Assembly: GCA_028112705.1 (NCBI GenBank)
Contig: JAOGYN010000012.1
Coordinates: forward strand, 1-62,607
Length of the DNA: 62,607 nt
Reading direction: 5' to 3'
From: GCA-002712045 sp028112705
Lineage (GTDB): Bacteria; Pseudomonadota; Alphaproteobacteria; Rhodobacterales; Rhodobacteraceae
The position numbers and the translations under genes are program-made. The notes under the pieces were generated by a model, which saw only the letters and a list, made by a program, of their open reading frames with translations, did not search any database and had not been told where the DNA came from. Positions 18,059 to 25,075 of the stretch are shown in pieces. The first letter of the stretch is position 1. Each line of letters opens with the position of its first letter.

Positions 18059-18400
18059 TTGCGATACATCAAATTACTGGTATGGGTTTTAGTTGGAGTA
18101 TTACTTGTTGTATTTGCTTTAGGTAATAATCAAACTGTACAGGTATATTTATTTCCAAATATTTTTAGTAATACTTTGATTGCTCGTTCTATATTCCCAA
18201 TGCCACTGTTTATTATCGTATATCTAGTATTATTAATTGGGGTTATATTTGGATTTATTTATGAATACTTTAGGCAATATAAATATAGATTAAATCTGAG
18301 AAAATACAAAAAAGAGGTGAACTCATTACGAGCTGAAGTTCAGGAGTTGAAGTCAAAAACTGCTAATGTTGATTTGAAAATATTGAATAAATTAGACTAA
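18059..18400 (+). CDS. lapA: LapA-domain inner membrane protein
   Basis: 113-residue protein with two transmembrane segments (about residues 4-22 and 45-68) and a cytoplasmic coiled coil rich in K and E at the C-terminus, the LapA (DUF1049) architecture. LapA family proteins are linked to lipopolysaccharide assembly control. It is usually found after ihfB in alphaproteobacteria, as here. The start is TTG with AAAGGA eight bases upstream. Confidence 0.8.
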   Translation: MRYIKLLVWVLVGVLLVVFALGNNQTVQVYLFPNIFSNTLIARSIFPMPLFIIVYLVLLIGVIFGFIYEYFRQYKYRLNLRKYKKEVNSLRAEVQELKSKTANVDLKILNKLD

Positions 18401-18414
18401 GGTTAGTAAATTCT

Positions 18415-19086
18415 GTGGAAGATATTACCGCTATGAATAAAGTAAAAATTTGTGGATTAAAGTCAAAATCCTCAGTTCAGCAGGCTGTTTTAAGTGGTGC
18501 TGATTATATTGGTTTTGTATTTTATAACAAATCGCCAAGGTATATTAATCCTATAGATGTAAATCACTTGTCTAATTTGATACCAAAAAAGATAAAAAAA
18601 GTAGGCTTATTTGTTGACGTCCCACTGCATGAATTAGAGGCCATTTTGACCAAAACTCAGTTGGATTATTTGCAATTGCATGGGCAAGAAACACCCCAAA
18701 TAGTAACGGACTTAAAACGTCAATTCGGTATTCCAATTATAAAGGCGATTGGAGTTGCCGATAAATCTGATTTGCATCAGATAGACAGATACGAAATGGT
18801 TTGTGATAAATTATTGATTGATACGAAAGCATCGCCTTTAATGAATTTACCTGGTGGTAATGGCTTAACTTTTGATTGGGGGCTTATTTCAAATCGAAAG
18901 TTTAAGTGTCCATGGCTATTAGCAGGTGGTTTAACCTCCAAAAATGTTACAAACGCAATTAATATATCTGGTGCGACACAAGTTGATGTTTCTTCTGGTG
19001 TTGAAATAGAGTTAGGTATGAAAGATAACTCTAAAATTGCTAATTTTATTAATGTGGTTAAAAATGGTGACAAAGATGGAAGATAG
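18415..19086 (+). CDS. trpF: Phosphoribosylanthranilate isomerase
   Basis: TIM-barrel enzyme of tryptophan synthesis. KICGLKS near the N-terminus holds the catalytic cysteine, VGLFVD holds the catalytic aspartate, and LQLHGQE and the C-terminal LLAGGLTSKNV phosphate-binding loop are typical. The GTG start at 18415 gives 223 residues. An ATG at 18433 with GGAAG upstream is an equally possible start and would begin MNKVKICG. It overlaps trpB by 11 bases. No trpA is visible after trpB, so it must be elsewhere. Confidence 0.93.
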   Translation: MEDITAMNKVKICGLKSKSSVQQAVLSGADYIGFVFYNKSPRYINPIDVNHLSNLIPKKIKKVGLFVDVPLHELEAILTKTQLDYLQLHGQETPQIVTDLKRQFGIPIIKAIGVADKSDLHQIDRYEMVCDKLLIDTKASPLMNLPGGNGLTFDWGLISNRKFKCPWLLAGGLTSKNVTNAINISGATQVDVSSGVEIELGMKDNSKIANFINVVKNGDKDGR

Positions 19087-20308
19087 TCTTTTTAATAGTT
19101 TTATGAACGGACCAGATGATAATGGTCGATTTGGTCAATTTGGCGGCCGATTTGTTTCTGAAACCTTAATGCCTTTAATACTTGAGTTAGAAGCTGAATA
19201 TGAGAAAGCAAAAAAAGATAAAGCTTTTTGGGCGGAGATGGATGATTTATGGGAACATTATGTTGGTCGACCGTCCCCTTTATATTTTGCGGAAAGATTA
19301 ACAAAATATTTGAATGGTGCTAAAGTTTATATGAAACGTGATGAGTTGAATCATACAGGCGCTCATAAAATTAATAATGTTTTGGGTCAAATTTTATTAG
19401 CCAGACGCATGGGGAAAACTCGCATAATTGCCGAGACAGGAGCAGGCCAACATGGTGTCGCAACGGCTACAGTCTGTGCTAGATTTGGATTAAAATGCAT
19501 AGTTTATATGGGGTCACATGACGTGGAGCGACAAGCCCCAAATGTTTTCAGAATGAAGTTACTAGGTGCTGAAGTGATACCAGTTACTTCGGGCCGAGGA
19601 ACCTTAAAGGATGCTATGAATGATGCTTTGAGAGATTGGGTAACTAATGTTACTGAAACTTTTTACTGTATTGGAACGGTTGCTGGTCCACACCCTTATC
19701 CTGCTATGGTTCGAGATTTCCAATCAATAATTGGTCAAGAAGTTCGCCAACAACTGCAAACACATGAGGGAAAAGGACGTTTGCCAGATACCTTGATCGC
19801 TGCAATAGGCGGTGGTTCAAATGCTATGGGCCTATTTTACCCATTTTTAGATGACCTTTCTGTTAACTTACTTGGAGTAGAAGCTGGTGGCAAAGGAGTG
19901 AATGATAAAATGGAGCACTGTGCTTCCTTAACGGGTGGACGTCCAGGGGTGCTACATGGCAATCGAACCTATTTATTACAAGACGATGATGGACAGATTT
20001 TAGAAGGATTTTCGATTTCAGCTGGTTTAGATTACCCTGGTATTGGGCCTGAACATAGCTGGTTACATGAGATTGGCCGAGCTAAATACGTGAGCATAAC
20101 AGATAAAGAAGCCCTTGATGCTTTCAAGATATGTTGTTTACAAGAAGGTATTATTCCTGCGTTGGAGCCAAGTCATGCGCTTGCCCATGTTTTGAAAATT
20201 GCTCCCGGTTTACCTAAGGAACATATAATAGTTATGAATATGTGTGGAAGGGGCGACAAAGACATTTTCACTGTCGCTAAAGCTCTGGGCATTGATATAA
20301 AAACCTAA
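19076..20308 (+). CDS. trpB: Tryptophan synthase beta chain
   Basis: PLP enzyme joining indole and serine. The PLP lysine lies in ELNHTGAHKINN, the phosphate loop in GGGSNAMG, and the family end is present in MCGRGDKD. The start at 19076 (MEDSLFNSF) is chosen over an ATG-less extension to 19037, because GGTGA precedes it and the 410-residue length matches the family. It overlaps the trpF end, giving translational coupling. Confidence 0.96.
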   Translation: MEDSLFNSFMNGPDDNGRFGQFGGRFVSETLMPLILELEAEYEKAKKDKAFWAEMDDLWEHYVGRPSPLYFAERLTKYLNGAKVYMKRDELNHTGAHKINNVLGQILLARRMGKTRIIAETGAGQHGVATATVCARFGLKCIVYMGSHDVERQAPNVFRMKLLGAEVIPVTSGRGTLKDAMNDALRDWVTNVTETFYCIGTVAGPHPYPAMVRDFQSIIGQEVRQQLQTHEGKGRLPDTLIAAIGGGSNAMGLFYPFLDDLSVNLLGVEAGGKGVNDKMEHCASLTGGRPGVLHGNRTYLLQDDDGQILEGFSISAGLDYPGIGPEHSWLHEIGRAKYVSITDKEALDAFKICCLQEGIIPALEPSHALAHVLKIAPGLPKEHIIVMNMCGRGDKDIFTVAKALGIDIKT

Positions 20309-20321
20309 TTACCCGCGGTAA
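20309..20321. other. Short palindrome between convergent trpB and DUF2237 genes
   Basis: TTACC and GGTAA arms surround CGC, centred in the 38-base gap between two convergent stop codons. It may be a weak bidirectional end structure, but no T tract follows. Confidence 0.3.
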
Positions 20322-20346
20322 GTTAATGAACCATCTCTTATAAATA

Positions 20347-20712
20347 TTAATCCAATTTGTATTTCAAAAGAACTTCAAGAGGTATGATTTCTAGTGCTTT
20401 TTTGTGGGTAGCATTTGTATATATTTTAGGCGCCACTCCCTCTGAGTAGGCCTGAAGAAATCTTGATGCACATAAACACCACTTATCTCCTGCTTTTAAT
20501 CCTTCAAAGCCAAATTCATGTCGTGGTGTTGATAAATCGTTACCAAGGTACTTGGAGTACGCTAGAAACTCATCACTCATGACTGCACATACTGTGTGAC
20601 TACCATGATCTTCTTTGCATGTATCGCATGATCCATTTCTAAAGAAACCAGTTTTAGGATTTTTTGAGCACGCACCTAAAGGTTTATCATGAATATTTAA
20701 TGATTTTTCCAT
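20347..20712 (-). CDS. DUF2237 family protein
   Basis: 121-residue cysteine-containing protein matching the DUF2237 family. Typical blocks are TGFFRNGSCDTCKEDHGSHTV, with a CxxC and nearby histidine, then AGDKWCLCASRFLQAY and APKIYTNATHKKALE. Function is unknown; conserved Cys and His residues suggest metal binding, which is inference. The ATG at 20712 is preferred to a TTG four codons earlier, though the ribosome-binding site is weak for both. It lies downstream of pth on the same strand. Confidence 0.8.
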   Translation of the reverse strand: MEKSLNIHDKPLGACSKNPKTGFFRNGSCDTCKEDHGSHTVCAVMSDEFLAYSKYLGNDLSTPRHEFGFEGLKAGDKWCLCASRFLQAYSEGVAPKIYTNATHKKALEIIPLEVLLKYKLD

Positions 20713-20746
20713 TTTTATAGTCAAAGCTCTTAAATCCTTCTTATTA

Positions 20747-21427
20747 TCAGCTTTTAAATTTTTTAACTAATCTTTGAAGTGCAGATAGTTTGTTTTGTGT
20801 ACTTCTAGCATTGGATAAATTTCCACTCATTATTTGTTCTGATGCTGTATCAGCCATAATTGGTTTTAGGAGCTGATTAATGTGCATCAAAAATAATTGC
20901 TGATCATCATTTGCCAATTTTTCAAAATATGTTGAGATATATTTTATAACAGTATCAATTTGATTTTTATCTTTTATAGAGAAGTCACTTAAGACATATT
21001 TAGCAACTAGTCCAGTATTCTGTGGGCGATCTATCCCTATTCTTAATCTTAAATAATTTTGTCCCACGTGCTGGTCTAATGATTTTAATCCGTTATGGCC
21101 CGCGCTACCGCCCCCATTTTTTAACTTAATTTTACCAACTTTCAAATCCAACTCATCATGTATGACTGTTAACTTGGTAACATCTAATTTAAAAAAATTC
21201 ATGACTTCACTAACAGCCATACCAGAATTATTCATGAACGTTTCTGGTTTAATCAAAATTACTTTTTTGGAATTAAAATGACCCTCTGAAACCAGCGATT
21301 GGAATTTCTTACGCCATGGTCCAAAACTATGATACTCGCATATAGCGTCTAGCACTTGGAACCCAACATTATGTCGGTTCTGTTTGTATTTTTTTCCTGG
21401 ATTACCAAGACCTACAATTATTTGCAA
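20747..21427 (-). CDS. pth: Peptidyl-tRNA hydrolase
   Basis: Releases tRNA from peptidyl-tRNA drop-off products. Pth signatures are GLGNPGKKYKQNRHNVGF with the catalytic histidine, NNSGMAV, HDELDL and GGSAGHNGLKS. At 226 residues it carries a C-terminal extension of about 40 polar and basic residues beyond the usual core. The start is TTG with AGG about eight bases upstream; there is no ATG before the conserved IIVGLGN. It follows rplY on the same strand, the typical rplY-pth pair, but a hairpin separates the two. Confidence 0.94.
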   Translation of the reverse strand: MQIIVGLGNPGKKYKQNRHNVGFQVLDAICEYHSFGPWRKKFQSLVSEGHFNSKKVILIKPETFMNNSGMAVSEVMNFFKLDVTKLTVIHDELDLKVGKIKLKNGGGSAGHNGLKSLDQHVGQNYLRLRIGIDRPQNTGLVAKYVLSDFSIKDKNQIDTVIKYISTYFEKLANDDQQLFLMHINQLLKPIMADTASEQIMSGNLSNARSTQNKLSALQRLVKKFKS

Positions 21428-21518
21428 GTTAATGCCTCATTAGTCAAAACTATGGCCTAATGTAGTTTTTTTATAATTTAATGCAATATAGTAAACTTTA
21501 ACGATAAATAAACTTTAC

Positions 21519-21544
21519 AGGAAGGAGTTTTATAACTCCTTCCT
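21519..21544 (-). terminator. Hairpin after rplY
   Basis: A perfect 11-bp stem (21519-21529 with 21534-21544) with a four-base loop lies 19 bases after the rplY stop. On the minus strand it is followed by a moderately T-rich stretch. It probably terminates or attenuates rplY before pth. The stem contains GGAGG/CTCC-like sequence, which could also interact with ribosomes. Confidence 0.65.
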
Positions 21545-21563
21545 TAGATAGGTTTTTAAATTT

Positions 21564-22226
21564 TTATTCAGAATTGTTGTCACTGTTTTCTTCGCCTTCA
21601 TCAGTGCTCTCAACGCTTTCAACGACTTCATCATCATCATCTGATGATTTCAATGCCGATGGTGCTGATATATTTGCAATAACAAAGTCACGGTCCGTTA
21701 TCATTGGACGAGATCCAGCAGGCATCTCTATATTAGATATTGTTATCCCATCTCCAATGTCCAACCCATCCAGATTAGCGACTAATTTTTCTGGTATATC
21801 GCTAGCTGTAACTTTTAGTTCAACCTCAGTTCTTACCACTGTTAGAACGCCACCTCGTTTTAATCCGGGAGAATCCTCTTCGTTTATAAACTCTACTGGT
21901 ATAAATAGATTAACTCTAGATGACCTACGTAATCTCATCAAATCTAAGTGAGTTGGTAAATCTTTCACTATATGTCTTTGTACATTCCTACATATAACTC
22001 TAACATCTTCTTGCCCCTCTATTTTTAAATTAAATAGAGTGGATAAAAACCTACCAGCTTTTACCATTTTGAATAGTACGTTATATTTTACATTAATTGC
22101 TTGAGGGTCTTGTCCACCACCATAAACTACACCGGGAACTAAACCTTCTCTACGAGCTTTACGGGCGGCCCCCTTGCCTGTCCCCGAACGTGCTGTGGCG
22201 TTTAAATCTGGTATTTGATCAGCCAT
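21564..22226 (-). CDS. rplY: 50S ribosomal protein L25 (general stress protein Ctc type)
   Basis: 220 residues: an N-terminal 5S rRNA-binding L25 domain (GTGKGAARKARREGLVPGVVYG), the C-terminal beta domain of the long Ctc form (about 100-190) and an acidic tail rich in D, E and S. The ATG at 22226 (MADQIPDL) has GGAG seven bases upstream. Longer in-frame starts reaching 22271 lack a ribosome-binding site and add an atypical extension. Confidence 0.94.
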   Translation of the reverse strand: MADQIPDLNATARSGTGKGAARKARREGLVPGVVYGGGQDPQAINVKYNVLFKMVKAGRFLSTLFNLKIEGQEDVRVICRNVQRHIVKDLPTHLDLMRLRRSSRVNLFIPVEFINEEDSPGLKRGGVLTVVRTEVELKVTASDIPEKLVANLDGLDIGDGITISNIEMPAGSRPMITDRDFVIANISAPSALKSSDDDDEVVESVESTDEGEENSDNNSE

Positions 22227-22354
22227 AATTATTCTCCAATTTATTAACTTGCTTATCCTCCAAGGGTGCATAAGCTTTGTGAAAGTGATGCAATACGGGA
22301 TTGTTTGGAAATTGGAAAGAGCATTCTGTTAAATTAGCAGAAATTATTAAAAAT

Positions 22355-22388
22355 AATGGCAACGCTGAGGGAGAACAGCGCTGCCATT
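22355..22388 (-). terminator. Strong stem-loop downstream of the DUF1127 gene, with CUCCC loop
   Basis: AATGGCAACGCTG (22355-22367) pairs with CAGCGCTGCCATT (22376-22388) apart from one A-C mismatch, with an eight-base loop. Read on the minus strand the loop is TTCTCCCT and the stem is followed by ATTATTTTTAAT, so it is a good intrinsic terminator for the minus-strand DUF1127 gene ending at 22441. The exposed CUCCC resembles the anti-Shine-Dalgarno loops of small RNAs made downstream of DUF1127 genes in Rhodobacter. Confidence 0.75.
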
Positions 22389-22440
22389 TTATCAAACAAA
22401 AATTAAGATTTATGGAACTTTTGTTTTAGATAATAAAAAT

Positions 22441-22653
22441 TCAATTTTTGCTACTTGCTACTTTTGCTCGAGAGATAATTTCTGATCTACTCATTCCTAA
22501 ATCGGCCAGATCTCTATCAGATAGTTTGTTGAGTTCTCTAATTGTGATAGAGGTTGCTCTAGCCCTTAAATAATTTTCGAATATGTCTTCAATTCTTCTA
22601 AGAATACGCTCACGTATGCTTGCACTTTTTGGTATGTCTGAAATTACTGCCAT
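22441..22653 (-). CDS. DUF1127 small protein
   Basis: 70-residue protein with the DUF1127 signature at its C-terminus (LSDRDLADLGMSRSEI), preceded by a basic amphipathic helix (IRERILRRIEDIFENYL). Small DUF1127 proteins of alphaproteobacteria bind RNA and affect stress-linked small RNAs and RNA turnover. That role is inferred here from family knowledge. The frame continues upstream to another possible start at 22737, but the extra 28 residues are hydrophobic and unlike the family, so the ATG at 22653 (MAVISD) is chosen. The CUCCC hairpin at 22355-22388 follows. Confidence 0.82.
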   Translation of the reverse strand: MAVISDIPKSASIRERILRRIEDIFENYLRARATSITIRELNKLSDRDLADLGMSRSEIISRAKVASSKN

Positions 22654-22977
22654 GGGTAGTTGCCTTTTTTTGGATTGGTTATTTATAAACAAACATCTAA
22701 GGCTAAGGTGATAGAAAAAAAACAGACAATACGGCAAAACCGCTATGCATATTTTGCATACCTTTTATTTTCTACTAATTATAATTACACACTTGCGGTG
22801 TTTAAATTCTATTTGTTATTTCGTGTTAATAGCTTAGATGTAATGTGATAAGTTTAAAATATTTACTCAAAAAGAATAAATATTTCATTAATGTTAGAAG
22901 AGGGTATCGCATTGTGCGTTTACGTTGCTAAAAAAATTAATTAAATCGAAAAGATAAAAATTAAGAAAAGAAAAATA
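22654..22977. promoter_or_regulatory. Divergent promoter region between DUF1127 gene and mrp, with inverted repeat
   Basis: 324 bases without a supportable gene. It contains TATGCATATTTTGCATA (22744-22760), a 6-5-6 inverted repeat about 90 bases upstream of the DUF1127 start and 220 upstream of mrp. It is the best operator candidate in the interval. I cannot assign promoter hexamers with confidence. A purine-rich AAGAAAAGAAAA tract precedes the mrp start. Confidence 0.45.
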
Positions 22978-24054
22978 ATGAGCCAATTAAAAAGAAATGT
23001 TTTGGAAGTTCTAAAAGGAATCTCTCTACCTGGTGGTGGAAACTTAGAGTCTTTAGATATGATCAGAGCACTCACTATTTCCAATGGTGAGGTTAGTTTC
23101 GTAATTGAGGTTGATGCTTCTAAAGTAAAGAATTTTGAGGCAGTAATAAACCTAGCTCGAAAAGAAATAGAAAAATTAGAGAATATTAATAAAGTATCTA
23201 TTGTTTTAACATCGCACAATAAAACAGCTGAGAATATTAAAGGCGATCCTCCAAAATTAGTTATTGGAGGGCATCCAAAACCTCAAGACACTATGAAACC
23301 AGTTGAAGGTGTTGATAGAATTATCGCAATTGCATCTGGTAAAGGTGGAGTGGGTAAATCAACTCTTTCTAGTAATTTAGCAGTAGCATTGGCTAAAAAA
23401 GGACGCCGTGTTGGTCTTTTGGATGCAGATATTTACGGTCCTTCGCAACCCAGAATGATGGGTGTGAGCACCCGTCCTTCCTCCCCAGATGGAAAAACTA
23501 TCATACCAATATTAGCACATGGTGTGACAATGATGTCTATTGGATTGATGTTGGAGGAAGATCAGGCAGTTGTTTGGCGTGGCCCAATGCTAATGGGAGC
23601 TCTCCAACAAATGTTGGGACAGGTTGAATGGGGGCGTTTAGATGTCTTAATTGTTGATTTGCCGCCTGGCACTGGTGATGTGCAGCTGACCTTAGCACAA
23701 AAAACTAAAGTGACTGGAGCTATTATTGTATCAACACCGCAAGACATCGCATTATTGGATGCTCGAAAAGCATTAAATATGTTTGAGAAAACAAAAACTC
23801 CAGTTTTAGGAATGATTGAGAATATGTCGTCTTATATTTGCCCTTCTTGTGGGGCCAGAGAAGATTTATTTGGTCACGGGGGTGTTAGACATGAAGCTGA
23901 AAAGCAAGGTTTGCCATTCTTAGGTGAAATTCCTTTAAATTTAGGTATTAGACTGTCCTCTGATAAGGGTGAACCGATAGCTTTGTCGGAAGATCCAGCT
24001 GGATTAGCTTATAAAGTACTTGCTGATAAGCTCATCACTGAGGGAATGGCTTAG
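22978..24054 (+). CDS. mrp: Mrp/ApbC-type iron-sulfur cluster carrier ATPase
   Basis: 358-residue P-loop NTPase of the Mrp/NBP35 group that carries [4Fe-4S] clusters to apoproteins. An N-terminal MIP18/DUF59-like domain (about 1-85) precedes the ATPase with the deviant Walker A GKGGVGKST, a switch region in DLPPGTGDVQLT, and the cluster-binding CPSCG (CxxC) near residue 287. It could serve the Fe-S enzymes encoded nearby, such as miaB and the soeAB proteins; this is inference. The ATG at 22978 follows an A-rich leader without a strong ribosome-binding site. Confidence 0.92.
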   Translation: MSQLKRNVLEVLKGISLPGGGNLESLDMIRALTISNGEVSFVIEVDASKVKNFEAVINLARKEIEKLENINKVSIVLTSHNKTAENIKGDPPKLVIGGHPKPQDTMKPVEGVDRIIAIASGKGGVGKSTLSSNLAVALAKKGRRVGLLDADIYGPSQPRMMGVSTRPSSPDGKTIIPILAHGVTMMSIGLMLEEDQAVVWRGPMLMGALQQMLGQVEWGRLDVLIVDLPPGTGDVQLTLAQKTKVTGAIIVSTPQDIALLDARKALNMFEKTKTPVLGMIENMSSYICPSCGAREDLFGHGGVRHEAEKQGLPFLGEIPLNLGIRLSSDKGEPIALSEDPAGLAYKVLADKLITEGMA

Positions 24055-24271
24055 ATTGTTATTTTCCCACACTAACGAATCAGTTTTATAATACATTTTG
24101 AGTTTAACAATATTATGAATAGTGTTCATTTTTTGTTCTATATGGTTTGATTTTTAAAAATAATTGTTGGATTTTTATTATTTTTAATTTAAATACTACA
24201 TCTTGTGTGTTTGAGAAGATCATCGCCTATATAGGCTACGTTTACTTATTTTAGGGCAGCCTATCAAATTC
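24055..24271. other. AT-rich intergenic part upstream of the dcw promoter, with GCCTAT/ATAGGC repeats
   Basis: No gene is supportable. GCCTATATAGGC (24225-24236) is a perfect 12-bp palindrome. ATAGGCT (24231-24237) can alternatively pair with AGCCTAT (24258-24264), which ends eight bases before the predicted -35 element. This gives three half-sites of the same hexamer just upstream of the mraZ promoter, a possible operator. Confidence 0.45.
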
Positions 24272-24300
24272 TTGATAAGATTTTTTTATATAGATACCAT
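24272..24300 (+). promoter_or_regulatory. Predicted sigma-70-type promoter of the dcw cluster
   Basis: TTGATA (24272-24277), a 17-base spacer and TACCAT (24295-24300) match the -35/-10 consensus at five and four of six positions. The expected start site is near 24307. This gives a leader of about 268 bases to the mraZ ATG, the leader length I recall being reported for Rhodobacter sphaeroides dcw. Confidence 0.55.
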
Positions 24301-24304
24301 AAAA

Positions 24305-24339
24305 TTCCCTTGATTTCCATGAATTCCCATGTCATCCCT
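24305..24339. promoter_or_regulatory. Four 10-bp-phased repeats at the dcw start site (candidate MraZ boxes)
   Basis: On the plus strand TCC, TCC, CCC and CCC occupy 24306-24308, 24316-24318, 24326-24328 and 24336-24338, exactly one helical turn apart, within TTCCCT, TTCCAT, TTCCCA and ATCCCT. On the minus strand they read GGGA or GGAA followed by about five bases. This resembles the TGGGN-N5 repeats bound by MraZ upstream of mraZ in other bacteria. They sit at the predicted start site, a good position for autorepression by MraZ encoded downstream. Confidence 0.5.
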
Positions 24340-24574
24340 ATAGGTACGATAAATACGGGACGCTTAAGAGGGCATAAAGATCCTCACGCAAAGTCAGGTT
24401 TCATACGGGCCCCGCTTAATTGTCGTTGATGGTTTGATAGATGCGCGAGCAGACACCCCCCCCAGGTGGCGACATATCAGACCGGTCCAAATGGGCGAAT
24501 GCGGCGGATCGAGCTTCGGCAGCAGCACGATCCGCCGTCACTCATTTACGGGCTAAGAAGATTGGAAAAACCGA
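24307..24574 (+). ncRNA. upsM: Long structured mraZ leader, UpsM-like sRNA region
   Basis: From about 24350 the sequence is visibly richer in G+C than the flanking genome and full of pairing segments, a sign of structured RNA. A perfect 10-bp stem joins 24502-24511 to 24528-24537. CACC/GGTG arms flank a run of eight C (24456-24463), enclosed by TGTCG (24421-24425) with CGACA (24470-24474), and GAGG (24370-24373) can pair with CCTC (24384-24387). No open frame with coding character exists. In Rhodobacteraceae the dcw cluster has a 268-nt leader giving the sRNA UpsM by premature termination. Position, length and host group fit. Sequence identity to UpsM was not tested, and the terminator T tract is weak here. 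Confidence 0.6.
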
Positions 24575-25075
24575 ATGAGTAGAAGATTTAGAGGTGAAAG
24601 CATACATAAAGTGGATGGTAAGGGTCGTGTCTCTATACCTGCAGCTTTTCGGCGTGTTTTAGAAGAACATGATCCTGATTATGCCCTGGGTTTAAATCCT
24701 AATTTAATAATCGTTTATGGAAATATAAACCGTAAGTTTTTAGAGGGCTTTAGTATAGCTTCTATGAACGAGGTTGACGAAAAGATTGCTGCTTTGCCAA
24801 GAGGGTCAAAAGCTAGACGGATGCTTGAACGAATGTTTTCAGGTCAAGCATTGCATACAAATATCGATGAAACTGGCCGTCTGGTTTTACCTCAAAAGAT
24901 CCGAGAGAAAATTGGAATTATTAATGATGCTGTATTTGTTGCTTCTGGAGATACATTTCAAATATGGCAACCTGATGCATATGCAGAACATGAGGCTAAA
25001 ATAGACCTTTGGTACGACGACAAAGAAAATGATTTTGATCCATTGTTTTTGTTAGAAGGTGAAGGCCTTGACTAA
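24575..25075 (+). CDS. mraZ: Transcriptional regulator MraZ
   Basis: 166-residue DNA-binding protein made of two SpoVT/AbrB-like repeats: KVDGKGRVSIPAAFR near residue 12 and DETGRLVLPQKIRE near residue 97. It is the first gene of the dcw cluster and in other bacteria represses it. The four phased repeats at 24305-24339 are its likely operator. The ATG is preceded by GGAAAAACCGA rather than a strong Shine-Dalgarno. The stop overlaps rsmH by one base. Confidence 0.95.
   Translation: MSRRFRGESIHKVDGKGRVSIPAAFRRVLEEHDPDYALGLNPNLIIVYGNINRKFLEGFSIASMNEVDEKIAALPRGSKARRMLERMFSGQALHTNIDETGRLVLPQKIREKIGIINDAVFVASGDTFQIWQPDAYAEHEAKIDLWYDDKENDFDPLFLLEGEGLD

Noticed and set aside
24307..24574. RNase P RNA (rnpB) as an explanation of the GC-rich leader before mraZ
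   Set aside because: The universally conserved RNase P segments, such as GAGGAAAGTCC and the ACAGAA-type 3' core, are absent on both strands.
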